Notes: a model not told the origin generated them from the sequence alone. A stretch of DNA of 19,948 nucleotides from an uncultured Collinsella sp. (GCA_934630375.1 CAKTVQ010000024.1:1-19948); one strand, 5' to 3'. Positions 1 to 6,605 are shown, counted from the stretch's first letter. Numbers and translations: made by a program.

Positions 1-21
1 GCCGAGATCGTCGACGAATAG
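1..21 (+). CDS. 3' end of a cut-off gene
   Basis: Frame 1 reads Ala-Glu-Ile-Val-Asp-Glu and then TAG at 19-21, immediately followed by a strong hairpin. The layout of a stop codon directly before a hairpin suggests the end of a plus-strand gene that begins outside the window. Six codons are too few to say anything about its product. Confidence 0.4.
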   Translation, partial: AEIVDE

Positions 22-22
22 C

Positions 23-59
23 CGGATGTGACAAAGGAGCGGTCCCTTTGTCACATCCG
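23..59. terminator. 15-bp perfect hairpin, left copy of a repeated pair
   Basis: The arms at 23-37 and 45-59 pair perfectly (CGGATGTGACAAAGG with its complement) around a 7-nt loop. It starts one base after a stop codon, so it probably ends the upstream transcript. There is no immediate T-run; a C-rich stretch and then TTCTTTTTT come about 12 nt later. An almost identical hairpin lies after the next gene, at 1571-1607, so it may equally be a dispersed palindromic repeat. Confidence 0.6.
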
Positions 60-96
60 CCGGTGGTGCCCCTTCTTTTTTGACTATAATCCTAAA

Positions 97-177
97 TCTC
101 TGCATTTCATCCGATTTTAGGTTCTAAAAACTCTGCATTTCATCGATAATCAAGCATATAAACTTTGCATTTCATTT
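97..177 (+). repeat. three spaced TGCATTTCAT boxes
   Basis: The 10-mer TGCATTTCAT occurs at 101-110, 134-143 and 166-175, in the same orientation and 33 and 32 bp apart. Each copy is preceded by CTCT or CTTT and an A-rich tract. The spacing is about three helical turns, so a protein could bind all three on one DNA face. The boxes lie directly upstream of the ATPase gene, whose start is at 200, in a window of otherwise unremarkable intergenic DNA. A role as operator or as part of the promoter is inferred from position only. Confidence 0.6.
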
Positions 178-199
178 GATGACACTGAGGGGAGAGCCT

Positions 200-1561
200 A
201 TGCTGCGTAGGAAAATAGCGGCAGAGCTGGAGCGTTGGCTGAAGTCTGCCGAGCAAAAGGCCTTATTCATCACGGGTTCTCGCCAAATCGGCAAAAGCTA
301 TTCGATTCGCGCATTTGGCAAAGCCAGCCATGCAACCTACATCGAGCTCAACCTCATGGAAAATCGCCAGGCAAAAGATGCTCTTCTCGAGGCGCGAGAT
401 GCCGATGATTTCATCAGCAGGGTGACGCTTCTTTCGGGAAAGCCGATAGCGCCAGGCAAAACGCTCGTGTTTATCGATGAGGTCCAAGAGGCCCCCGACA
501 TCATGACGATGGCAAAGTTCCTTGTTGAGGACGGGAGGTGCCGCTGGGCGTTTTCGGGGTCAATGCTCGGGACCCAGTTCAAGGGCGTTAGGTCCTATCC
601 CGTGGGATATGTTCACGAGCTTAGGATGTTCCCGCTCGATTTTGAGGAGTTTTGCTGGGCGATCGGGGTGAGCGAGGGAGCTCACCAAACGATCCGCGAC
701 GCGTGTGTCAGCGAGAAGCCCATTCCTGATTACATTCATGACGCGATGATGGCAAACTTCAGGACCTATACCGTTGTCGGCGGAATGCCAGAGGTCGTGC
801 AGCGTTTCCTTGACACGCGGGGAGACCTTGCCTCTGTTCGTCAGCTACAGTCAGAGCTCAACGAACAGTACCGGCGGGATATTTCCAAGTATGCAAGCGG
901 GCGAGCCCTTCAGGTGCAGAGCATTTACGATCAGCTCCCTATTATGCTCGAGGGCGAAAACAAGCGTTTCGTGCTCAATTCTATTGACCCCAAGGCGCAT
1001 TACGAGAAGTACCAGCGAGATTTTGTCTGGCTTGTCGATGCTGGCGTTGCTCTCAAGGCCGATATCGTAACCGAGCCAAAATCGCCCCTGCTCAAGACGG
1101 CGCGGCCATCGCAGTTCAAGCTATACCAATCGGATACGGGCATGTTGATGGCGCGCTACCCCGTTGGAGTCGCCCAAGCGGCGTATCTTGATAGCAAGGA
1201 GCCCAATCTGGGCGGCATTTACGAAAACGTGGTGGCCCAGCAGCTGGCTGCCCAAAATCGCCAGCTTTACTACTATCAGACAAAAAAGCGCGGCGAAGTG
1301 GACTTTGTGGTCGACGGACCGCATGGGACGGCTGTTCCGATCGAGGTTAAATCGGGTTCCTATTACCACGCGCACGCTGCGCTCGGTCATGTGCTTGATA
1401 CGGCCGAATATGGCGTAAGGCTCGGGATTGTTTTCTCGAGAGGCAACGTTGAGCGCAGCGGAGCTGTTCTTTATTTGCCGCTATATGCGACCTGGGCCCT
1501 TTCGGATGTTTTGGGCGACTCCTGTGCCGAGGGGATAAAGCTGGAGATCAAGCCGGTCTAG
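200..1561 (+). CDS. AAA ATPase with DUF4143 C-terminus
   Basis: This 453-residue protein belongs to the family of P-loop ATPases with a C-terminal DUF4143 domain, which is widespread in gut bacteria and archaea and of unknown cellular role. Visible are a Walker A motif GSRQIGKS at residues 26-33, Walker B LVFIDEVQ at 89-96, and a sensor-like FSGS near 118. A C-terminal PD-(D/E)xK-like core has D368, E382 and K384 in GEVDFVV...PIEVKSG. ATG 200 is preferred because GAGGGGAGA stands about 6 nt before it; in-frame TTG 176 and ATG 179 have no such site. The gene stands alone between two matching hairpins, like a mobile or exchangeable single-gene cassette. Members are often suspected of defence or toxin-like roles, but nothing here proves one. 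Confidence 0.88.
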   Translation: MLRRKIAAELERWLKSAEQKALFITGSRQIGKSYSIRAFGKASHATYIELNLMENRQAKDALLEARDADDFISRVTLLSGKPIAPGKTLVFIDEVQEAPDIMTMAKFLVEDGRCRWAFSGSMLGTQFKGVRSYPVGYVHELRMFPLDFEEFCWAIGVSEGAHQTIRDACVSEKPIPDYIHDAMMANFRTYTVVGGMPEVVQRFLDTRGDLASVRQLQSELNEQYRRDISKYASGRALQVQSIYDQLPIMLEGENKRFVLNSIDPKAHYEKYQRDFVWLVDAGVALKADIVTEPKSPLLKTARPSQFKLYQSDTGMLMARYPVGVAQAAYLDSKEPNLGGIYENVVAQQLAAQNRQLYYYQTKKRGEVDFVVDGPHGTAVPIEVKSGSYYHAHAALGHVLDTAEYGVRLGIVFSRGNVERSGAVLYLPLYATWALSDVLGDSCAEGIKLEIKPV

Positions 1562-1570
1562 GGTCAGTCC

Positions 1571-1607
1571 CGAATGTGACAAAGGGGCAGTGCCTTTGTC
1601 ACATCCG
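1571..1607. terminator. hairpin after the ATPase gene, right copy of the pair
   Basis: The arms at 1571-1585 and 1593-1607 form a 15-bp stem with one mismatch, around a 7-nt loop. The arm sequence is the same as that of the hairpin at 23-59 except for one base; the loops differ. It lies 10 nt after the ATPase stop codon, so it probably terminates that gene. No clear T-run follows. Confidence 0.6.
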
Positions 1608-1625
1608 CTATCCCGAGATAATGAA

Positions 1626-1722
1626 CGTGGATTTTCTCCCGTTTAGAGCGCACTTGAACGCTCAAAGTAGGAGAAAATCCACGCTCATTTTTCATGCGGG
1701 AGATTATCCACGCTCGTTTCGC
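1626..1722. repeat. inverted repeat plus a third diverged copy
   Basis: CGTGGATTTTCTCC at 1626-1639 is perfectly inverted at 1670-1683. Between them is a smaller pair, GAGCG at 1646-1650 and CGCTC at 1659-1663. The right arm continues as ACGCTCATTTTTCATGC, and a diverged direct copy (GGAGATTATCCACGCTCGTTT) follows from about 1701. The block fills most of the space between the convergent ATPase and phosphatase genes. It resembles a small non-coding repeat element or a compound terminator. It carries no reading frame with a ribosome-binding site. Confidence 0.6.
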
Positions 1723-1752
1723 GCCGAAGGCGTGGCCTGCGACCTCGCTTGC

Positions 1753-2199
1753 CTACAGCTGTTCGAGCATAGCGGTGCAACCGGCGAGCACGTCGCGGTA
1801 GGTGGCATCGAAATTGCCGGTGTACCAGGGATCGGCCACGTCGCCGGGGCGTCCGGTCCAATCGAGCAAGCGCGTAATCTTGCCGTCGGGGTCGTCGCCA
1901 AAGATGCGACGCAGGCCACACGCGTTCTCAGCATCCATATAGACAATGTGGTCCCAGTTGCCATACTCTGCGCGACGCACCTGGCGGGCACGGTGCGCAA
2001 CGACGGGAATCCTGACTTCATGCAGCTTGGCAACGGTACCGTGGTGTGGCGGGTTGCCGATCTCCTCGGTCGAGGTCGCAGCTGAGTCAATGACAAACTC
2101 CGCCTCGCGCCCAGCGCGGCGTACGAGCTCGGTAAACACCGACTCAGCCATTGTCGAGCGGCAGATATTTCCATGGCATACGAACATTATTTTTATCAT
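1753..2199 (-). CDS. low-molecular-weight protein tyrosine phosphatase
   Basis: This 148-residue cytoplasmic enzyme would hydrolyse phosphotyrosine on proteins. The P-loop CHGNICRS at residues 8-15 is the family signature C-x5-R-S: Cys8 is the nucleophile and Arg14 binds phosphate. The general acid is Asp123 in ADPWY, the usual D-P-(W/Y) position, and the length is normal for the family. The start at 2199 is served by GAGAGG about 9 nt upstream; a second in-frame ATG four codons later is possible. It is a single gene, with no tyrosine kinase or capsule gene nearby. It lies just outside the probable left border of the integrative element, so it is likely host chromosome rather than cargo. Identification is secure; the physiological substrate is unknown. 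Confidence 0.93.
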   Translation of the reverse strand: MIKIMFVCHGNICRSTMAESVFTELVRRAGREAEFVIDSAATSTEEIGNPPHHGTVAKLHEVRIPVVAHRARQVRRAEYGNWDHIVYMDAENACGLRRIFGDDPDGKITRLLDWTGRPGDVADPWYTGNFDATYRDVLAGCTAMLEQL

Positions 2200-2317
2200 T
2201 CTCCAAAACCTCTCAAATATCAGTATTTCCGCAGGTGAAACACATCGTTTTGCATTTTGTCATGTAAGCGGAATTGGGTATCGTTTCGTTTATGAGCCGA
2301 TTTTTTCCGCTGAAGAA

Positions 2318-2364
2318 GTTGTACGAAAAGTTGTAAATCGCTCAAATTTACAACTTCGTACAAC
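2318..2364. repeat. long inverted repeat at the integrase-side border
   Basis: The arm at 2318-2338 (GTTGTACGAAAAGTTGTAAA and one more T) is inverted at 2346-2364, with a two-base bulge and a 7-nt loop. It lies 7 nt beyond the integrase stop codon. It contains AAAAGTTGTAAA at 2326-2337, which is repeated exactly and in the same orientation at 11355-11366. It may be a terminator for the integrase gene, an integrase binding or recombination site, or both. No good T-run follows on the minus strand. Confidence 0.65.
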
Positions 2365-2370
2365 CTAATC

Positions 2371-3567
2371 CTATGCGACATCGTCTGTCATGCGCAGCAT
2401 TTCTTCCCGCACATCATCGAAGCCAAGATGAGTGTATGTATTGTAGGTCACGTCAATGTCGGAATGCCCCATGATGTACTTGAGCTTTGCGGGATTCATC
2501 CCCTTGCGTGCCATTTTGGAGCAGAACGTGTGACGACAGACGTGCGGAGTAATTTTCGGCAGCTCATGCTTATAGATGTCGTTATGTTTTTGCAGAGCGT
2601 GCTGAAAGTACTTCTCCCAGTGCATGGCAACCATGGGCAGGTTGTTCTTGTCGAGGAACAGAAATCCGCTTACGCCGTCCACAAGAGGTTCAACTGAAGG
2701 ACGAATGCGCCTTTGAAGAATCGCCTCGAAACACTCCCTGACTTTATCGGTCATAGGCACGTATCGTACGCCGCTCTTGGTTTTTGGACGCTCGATGTAG
2801 TACTCCATACCGCTTGTTCTTTGGAGTTGTTTATCAACCCGTATGCACCCATTCTCAAAATTGAGGTCATCTTCGGTAAGCCCGCAGAACTCGGAGATGC
2901 GCAGCCCCGTATTGAAGAGGATGTAGAATGCCTCATAGTAGCGGGAGAAATGATCATCGTGCTTCACGAACTCAAGAAATCTGCGCTCATCTGTCGCCGT
3001 CAGGGCTTCTCGGGGGATAGAATCATTGACAAGCACAGAGGCAAGCTCGAAGTTGAATGGGTTTCGCCTGATGAGATCGTCCTCCTCGGCAAGCTGGAAG
3101 GCAGGACGAAGCACGCCCCTGATGGAGTGGATAGAGCTGTAGCTCTTTCCGAGGCTTTTTTGCAGATAGATGAGCCAACTCTTTGCATCAAGCGTCGTAA
3201 CCGCATCAATGAGCCTGCTCCCGAATTCATCTTTGGCTAGAAAGTTCAGCACAGTTTTATAACCCGCTTTGGTGGTCTGCCTCACCGCCGTTTTAGTTGA
3301 GACGTAGTTTTCAACGAGTTGGAGAACGGTCATCTTCTCTGGTGCAACGCGGTCAAACAGATCGCGCTGCACTTGCTTCTCGATTTCACGGAGGCACTTA
3401 TCTGCTTTCTTGCCCTTGGGCGGAAAGTCGTGCGCCGTCAGCGTCCAAGAGTACTTGAACCTCGTCTTGTCCTTAGCGTCTTTGTACTTGAAGTAGTACT
3501 GTCCGTTAGGACGTTGCCCTTCACCTCGGCGCAGGATGCGCCCCTTGCTGTCTTTTCTCGTGGGCAT
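2371..3567 (-). CDS. int: Tn916-type tyrosine integrase
   Basis: This site-specific recombinase would excise and insert the element it sits on. The N-terminal ~75 residues match the Tn916 Int arm-binding domain in style (NGQYYFKYKDAKDK...KYSW...REIEKQVQRDL), followed by a SAM-like core-binding domain and the catalytic domain. Counting from ATG 3567, the tyrosine-recombinase residues are all present: Arg223 in TGLRISEF, Lys262 in RPKTKSG, His342 and Arg345 in HVCRHT, His368 in GHSD and nucleophile Tyr378 in YTHLG. Length is 398 residues, about the size of Tn916 Int. AGGAGG stands 8 nt before ATG 3567; a GTG at 3576, three codons upstream, is a less likely start. The excisionase-like gene lies 107 nt upstream. 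The protein appears intact and active. Confidence 0.94.
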   Translation of the reverse strand: MPTRKDSKGRILRRGEGQRPNGQYYFKYKDAKDKTRFKYSWTLTAHDFPPKGKKADKCLREIEKQVQRDLFDRVAPEKMTVLQLVENYVSTKTAVRQTTKAGYKTVLNFLAKDEFGSRLIDAVTTLDAKSWLIYLQKSLGKSYSSIHSIRGVLRPAFQLAEEDDLIRRNPFNFELASVLVNDSIPREALTATDERRFLEFVKHDDHFSRYYEAFYILFNTGLRISEFCGLTEDDLNFENGCIRVDKQLQRTSGMEYYIERPKTKSGVRYVPMTDKVRECFEAILQRRIRPSVEPLVDGVSGFLFLDKNNLPMVAMHWEKYFQHALQKHNDIYKHELPKITPHVCRHTFCSKMARKGMNPAKLKYIMGHSDIDVTYNTYTHLGFDDVREEMLRMTDDVA

Positions 3568-3674
3568 TCTACTCACCTCCTCTCCTTATGGATGCGCCCC
3601 GATGCCGCTTCTTTGGCGCATCAGGGCGCAAAATTGCTTGTACTACGCGCTGCGCGGGATTGCTTTCGAGAACC

Positions 3675-3917
3675 CTAGCGACGATTCGTGTTCCAATACA
3701 GCAGATCGCTTACAAAGTAATAGCGATGAGATGAGTCATAGCAGTGACGAAGATGCGCAGGCCCGATGCCATCACCGCTGTCTACCATCAACTGCAAAAG
3801 CCTGGTTGCCCCAAGAAACTTCTTTGCCTCCTCTTCGTCAACGACCAACATGGCATTTTCGAGCATGCTGTACACAGGGTTCCCAGACGCATCCCGAACA
3901 CTTGTCTCCTTGCTCAT
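3675..3917 (-). CDS. small excisionase-like DNA-binding protein
   Basis: This is an 80-residue protein directly upstream of the integrase gene and on the same strand, the usual place of xis. The C-terminal two thirds read like a small winged-helix or MerR-type domain. There is an EEEAKKFLG helix, then a loop, then HRYYFVSDLLYW, the usual last strand and helix of helix-turn-helix family 17 proteins. ATG 3917 has AAGGAGG 6 nt upstream and was chosen over an upstream in-frame start at 3983 that lacks a site and would read through a palindrome. The family role would be to bend DNA and direct Int towards excision. Similarity is by pattern and context only; it could also be a transcriptional regulator. 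Confidence 0.6.
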   Translation of the reverse strand: MSKETSVRDASGNPVYSMLENAMLVVDEEEAKKFLGATRLLQLMVDSGDGIGPAHLRHCYDSSHRYYFVSDLLYWNTNRR

Positions 3918-3937
3918 TCGAGCCTCCTTTTCAATCG

Positions 3938-3953
3938 GCGTTGCTTGCAACGC
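3938..3953. promoter_or_regulatory. 16-bp palindrome before the excisionase-like gene
   Basis: GCGTTGCTTGCAACGC is a perfect 7-2-7 palindrome, 20 nt upstream of the start codon at 3917 and just before its ribosome-binding site. It could be an operator for a dimeric regulator, or autoregulation by the excisionase-like protein, or a short RNA hairpin in the leader. Confidence 0.5.
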
Positions 3954-4174
3954 AATTTCAATTCGACCCGAGAGTACCCGCACCGTTGCGCATCAGCAAA
4001 TCGAGAAAACCCTGATAAATCAGTATTTTTGTTTGCATCCGTTCATAAATGAGGAGAAAAAAGTCAGTGCTATATTTCGAGATTCACGGGGTCTCCATAC
4101 GCATGTCCTTCGCCCGTGCGCATCTCGCTTCGCTCGATGCTCGTGGGTTTATTTGTATGAAGTACGCGGGCGTT

Positions 4175-4235
4175 GGGCATGGGACTGTCGGCTATGCCGA
4201 CCGCAGCGCACGCTGCGTCAGTCCCCCTTATGCCC
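4175..4235. other. branched three-way-junction structure
   Basis: GGGCAT (4175-4180) pairs with ATGCCC (4230-4235), and the next seven bases GGGACTG (4181-4187) pair with CAGTCCC (4219-4225). Inside sit two perfect hairpins side by side: TCGGC/GCCGA (4188-4200) and CGCAGC/GCTGCG (4202-4217). On the plus strand CTTTTGCCTTTTTTG follows directly. The fold is visible in the bases; whether it acts as RNA, as a transfer origin or as a plain terminator is open. Confidence 0.5.
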
Positions 4236-4310
4236 TTTTGCCTTTTTTGCCCCCGAAGCGTATAGCGGAGGGAGCCAAGGCGATTTCTCCTGATATATGG
4301 CGTGAAACGC

Positions 4311-4458
4311 TGTAGAAAACAAGGCATGTTTTAGGGGCTGGATCTGTCGAAGATTGCGACAGTTGTAGAAAGCGCTTTGGAAAGCCCCATAAACGGGGCG
4401 ATCTTCTCGGAGGATTTTCTACAAGTTCAGGCGTAAAGTGACGACGTGTAGAAAGCGC
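4311..4458. repeat. four TGTAGAAA boxes
   Basis: TGTAGAAA occurs at 4311-4318, 4364-4371 and 4447-4454 on the plus strand and at 4416-4423 on the minus strand. Two of them extend to TGTAGAAAGCGC (4364-4375 and 4447-4458). Between them are hairpins: CTGTCG/CGACAG (4344-4362) and GCCCC/GGGGC (4384-4399). The arrangement resembles binding sites for an element-encoded protein such as a relaxase, initiator or integrase arm domain. The protein is not identified. Confidence 0.5.
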
Positions 4459-4486
4459 GTCTTGAGTGCGCGCGGAGCAAAAAATA

Positions 4487-4518
4487 AAGGGCGCAGCGAT
4501 TGTTTTCGCTGCGCCCTT
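4487..4518 (-). terminator. rho-independent terminator
   Basis: A 13-bp perfect stem (arms 4487-4499 and 4506-4518, core GGGCGCAGCGA) has a 6-nt loop. Read on the minus strand it is followed by TTTATTTTTTG. It lies 10 nt beyond the stop of the 93-residue gene and ends the minus-strand pair 5156-4529. Confidence 0.85.
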
Positions 4519-4528
4519 CGGCGTCGTT

Positions 4529-4810
4529 TCAGTCGTAGATTATCGGAGCGGGCACGAGCCGCCAAGCTGTGCCTAGATGATTTACCCCAAGGACGTACAG
4601 GTCAAGCTCCTCGTCGTAGAACACCGGCTCGCCCGTGTGATCCATGACAAACGACGGGTCCTGTATGATGTACCACTGGAAAATCTCCTCCCATGGCGCC
4701 CAGTCTCCGCTCACAAGCTCAAGCGGGCGTTTTGCCATCTCGTTTGCGAGCACCATGTCCCCGCACGTCTCGGCGAGGTCGGCGTAGGTCTTGATGCCGT
4801 AGTCACTCAT
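4529..4810 (-). CDS. small acidic hypothetical protein
   Basis: This is a 93-residue acidic cytoplasmic protein with no signal peptide or membrane segment. The middle reads IFQWYIIQDP...VFYDEELDLYVLGVNHLGTAW. This resembles short conserved hypothetical proteins I associate with mobile elements of gut Firmicutes and Actinobacteria, but I cannot name a domain. The start overlaps the last 8 bases of the 117-residue gene upstream, so the two are translationally coupled, and a strong terminator follows the stop. The pair probably functions together. No enzyme motif is visible, and I give no function. Confidence 0.72.
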   Translation of the reverse strand: MSDYGIKTYADLAETCGDMVLANEMAKRPLELVSGDWAPWEEIFQWYIIQDPSFVMDHTGEPVFYDEELDLYVLGVNHLGTAWRLVPAPIIYD

Positions 4811-5156
4811 CGCCCTTCCCCTCCGCTTCCCGCTCCTCGGTTCGCTTGAGACATTCAGCCACGCAGTAGCGCATGGTGCGCAGGGCCTCGCAGTCGATGC
4901 TCTCCGCGAGGATGTCCCCGTCGAGTACGACCTCGCCCAGAGCGTTCACGAACCGCCACTCCATCACGTTGTCGATGCGCTTGAGCACGTCCTTCAGGGT
5001 GCTGCTGTCGCGCATGGGGGCGTTCCCGTCCACCTTCGCCATGCGCTCAAGCTCCTTGGCCTTCGCCGAGCAGATGCGGGCGGTGCGCCTGAGCACCTGC
5101 GCCCTCCACATGGCCTCCTCCTGGGGGCTGTTGGGTTCAAGACGCTCCTTGTCCAT
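4803..5156 (-). CDS. small charged hypothetical protein
   Basis: This is a 117-residue, mostly helical, highly charged protein without a signal peptide or membrane segment. The N-terminal half (EEAMWRAQVLRRTARICSAKAKELERM) looks like one long amphipathic helix. The rest has a small folded part around MEWRFVNALGEVVLDGDILAE. AAGGAGG lies about 7 nt before the ATG, one of the strongest sites in the window. It overlaps the following gene by 8 nt. I do not recognise the family. Its place between the structured region and the envelope genes of the element suggests an element maintenance or accessory protein, but this is only inference. Confidence 0.7.
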   Translation of the reverse strand: MDKERLEPNSPQEEAMWRAQVLRRTARICSAKAKELERMAKVDGNAPMRDSSTLKDVLKRIDNVMEWRFVNALGEVVLDGDILAESIDCEALRTMRYCVAECLKRTEEREAEGKGDE

Positions 5157-5312
5157 CGTGTACCTCCTTATCTTCGTTTCAGAGGCACCCGACGCCGCAG
5201 GCGTCTTTCACGCATGCCCATCCAAAGCCCGCCGAAAGATCTCGAAAAGCCCTTCAAAGGTCGGTGCGCCGTCGCTGATCCTGTTTCGCGGTATTCCGGA
5301 GCATCTGGGCAA

Positions 5313-5354
5313 AAACAAAGGGGAGCACCCGTTATACGGATGCTCCCCTTGTTT
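5313..5354 (-). terminator. terminator of the envelope-protein run
   Basis: AAGGGGAGCA (5318-5327) pairs with TGCTCCCCTT (5341-5350). An inner CCG/CGG pair (5329-5331 with 5337-5339) closes the TTATA loop. Read on the minus strand it ends in CCCCTTTGTTTTTG. It lies about 90 nt after the stop of the 386-residue gene and would end the transcript of the five envelope genes. Confidence 0.85.
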
Positions 5355-5444
5355 GGGAAACGGACACCTGCACGCGACCGGAGGGAGCGCGCGGGTCTGT
5401 GAGGGCTATGCCCGAACACAGTACGTGCCGTTATGGTTTCGTCG

Positions 5445-6605
5445 TTACTGACGAGCACCGCACGAACTGCAATACACGTAGTCCACGTAGTCCTCGTAGT
5501 AACCGTGGTCTTCCTGATGGGAACCGACCTGAACCTGCACGGTCTTTTTGATGTTCTGGTAGCTGGAGTAATCCACGCCGTTGTACAGGCCGTTCTCGTC
5601 GGCGTTACGCAGGGCGTTGACGATGATGGCATTGAGGTCGTCCCGCGTGAATCCGTTCTCGAACCAGTACTCCGGTCCTTTTGCGATGTATTGGCCGGGA
5701 GTGCCGGTTGGGACATAGAAACGCGCTCCGTAGACTGTCTGCGTCTCGTAGTCGGGGACCGTCACCATGTTGGATACCCACCTCTGTGCGGTGTGCTGTG
5801 TCCACGAATGCTGGTGGGCAGGCGTGCTCGGCTTGTGGGAACCGCCGGCGTTTCCAGAGTTGGAGTTTCCGGTGTTGGAGCCGGAAGCGTTGGCGTTTCC
5901 GCCGGAAGGCTTGTCGGCGGGCTTGCCGATGGTGTCGGCGGGCTTGCCGTCGATATCGACACCCTCCTCGGCCTTGGATGCGTTCTCCTTCGTCTCGTCG
6001 GAGACGTTCGGGTTGGCGCTCACGTTACCGTCGAGCTTGTCGAGGATGCCAGTGCCCGCATCGCCCTTCAAGGTCACGTCGCCGTTCTTGATGGCGTCCT
6101 TGGTCTTGTTGACGATGTCCGCGAGCATATCGTCGGTGACCTTGTCAGCGGGAATCTGCGCCATAGGGCAGTTGATGGCAGGTGCGGTCTTCGCGTCGGC
6201 GTCGACGGTGATGTCGACGGGAGCGCCCGTGTCGTAGATGTCGAATGCGGAACCGTCGGAGTTGACGGGGCTGACGAAGCTCACGGTGTAGTCGCCCTCG
6301 GCGAGTTCGACCGTGGAAGTGCCCTTGTTGCCATCGGCATCGGGGGTCACCGCGTGGTAGAAGTCCACGTCGTTGCTCTCGATATGGGCGATGGCGGGCG
6401 TGGAGTTCTCGTCCCAACCGTTGTCGGCCGTGACGTTGAGGGTCACATCGACAGTTCTTGACTCCTGCTGCTCTGGTTGTTGCTCGGACGTTGCGAACGC
6501 TCCACTTGCCACGGCTATCGCAACAACGATCGCAACAACGATCGCAACGGCTATCGCTGCGACATGGGGCTTATGCGAGCGCGCCCACTGGGATAATCCG
6601 TTCAT
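5445..6605 (-). CDS. membrane-anchored exoprotein with C-terminal CxxC
   Basis: This 386-residue protein has one N-terminal membrane segment at about 14-36, after a short charged start, with the rest outside the cell. Residues 50-145 form a beta-rich region (TVDVTLNVTADN...LAEGDYTVSFVSPV...PVDITVDADAK). A short helical part follows at about 150-172 (IPADKVTDDMLADIVNKTKD). Residues 220-260 are a Gly/Asn/Ser-rich linker. The C-terminal part has HQHSW at 264-268 and CSSCGA at 379-384, a possible zinc site. AGGGGG precedes the ATG at 6605. It is the last gene of the minus-strand run, 63 nt after the 262-residue gene. Beta-rich and helical parts parallel those of the 343-residue protein in the same run. 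Function unknown; a surface ligand-binding or assembly role is inferred. Confidence 0.8.
   Translation of the reverse strand: MNGLSQWARSHKPHVAAIAVAIVVAIVVAIAVASGAFATSEQQPEQQESRTVDVTLNVTADNGWDENSTPAIAHIESNDVDFYHAVTPDADGNKGTSTVELAEGDYTVSFVSPVNSDGSAFDIYDTGAPVDITVDADAKTAPAINCPMAQIPADKVTDDMLADIVNKTKDAIKNGDVTLKGDAGTGILDKLDGNVSANPNVSDETKENASKAEEGVDIDGKPADTIGKPADKPSGGNANASGSNTGNSNSGNAGGSHKPSTPAHQHSWTQHTAQRWVSNMVTVPDYETQTVYGARFYVPTGTPGQYIAKGPEYWFENGFTRDDLNAIIVNALRNADENGLYNGVDYSSYQNIKKTVQVQVGSHQEDHGYYEDYVDYVYCSSCGARQ
6517..6549. repeat. 12-bp tandem repeat inside a membrane-segment codon run
   Basis: ATCGCAACAACG is repeated at 6517-6528 and 6529-6540 and in part from 6541. It encodes the repeating Val-Val-Ala-Ile of the membrane anchor of the 386-residue protein. 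Gain or loss of a unit would keep the frame and change anchor length by four residues. Confidence 0.7.

Larger units (their letters stand above)
3918..4528. other. 611-bp gene-free, structured stretch
   Basis: No frame here has a convincing ribosome-binding site and protein-like composition. The stretch holds a 16-bp palindrome (3938-3953), a branched foldable region (4175-4235) followed by a T-rich run, four TGTAGAAA boxes (4311-4454), several small hairpins, and a terminator (4487-4518) for the gene on its right. Lying between the recombination genes and the cargo of an element, it is the best place for a transfer origin or a structured RNA. Confidence 0.55.

Noticed and set aside
97..177. 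Repeats as a CRISPR array
   Set aside because: There are only three units of about 10-15 bp, no uniform longer repeat, and no cas genes.
1576..2085. Plus-strand frame of 169 codons
   Set aside because: It is antisense to the tyrosine phosphatase and starts inside a hairpin.
4049..4327. Overlapping short frames on both strands in the structured stretch
   Set aside because: Neither has a ribosome-binding site, both run through the hairpins, and their composition is not protein-like. The DNA structure explains the region better.
5433..6461. Plus-strand frame of 342 codons
   Set aside because: It is antisense to the 386-residue exoprotein, with extreme Val/Gly/Asp content and no start signal.
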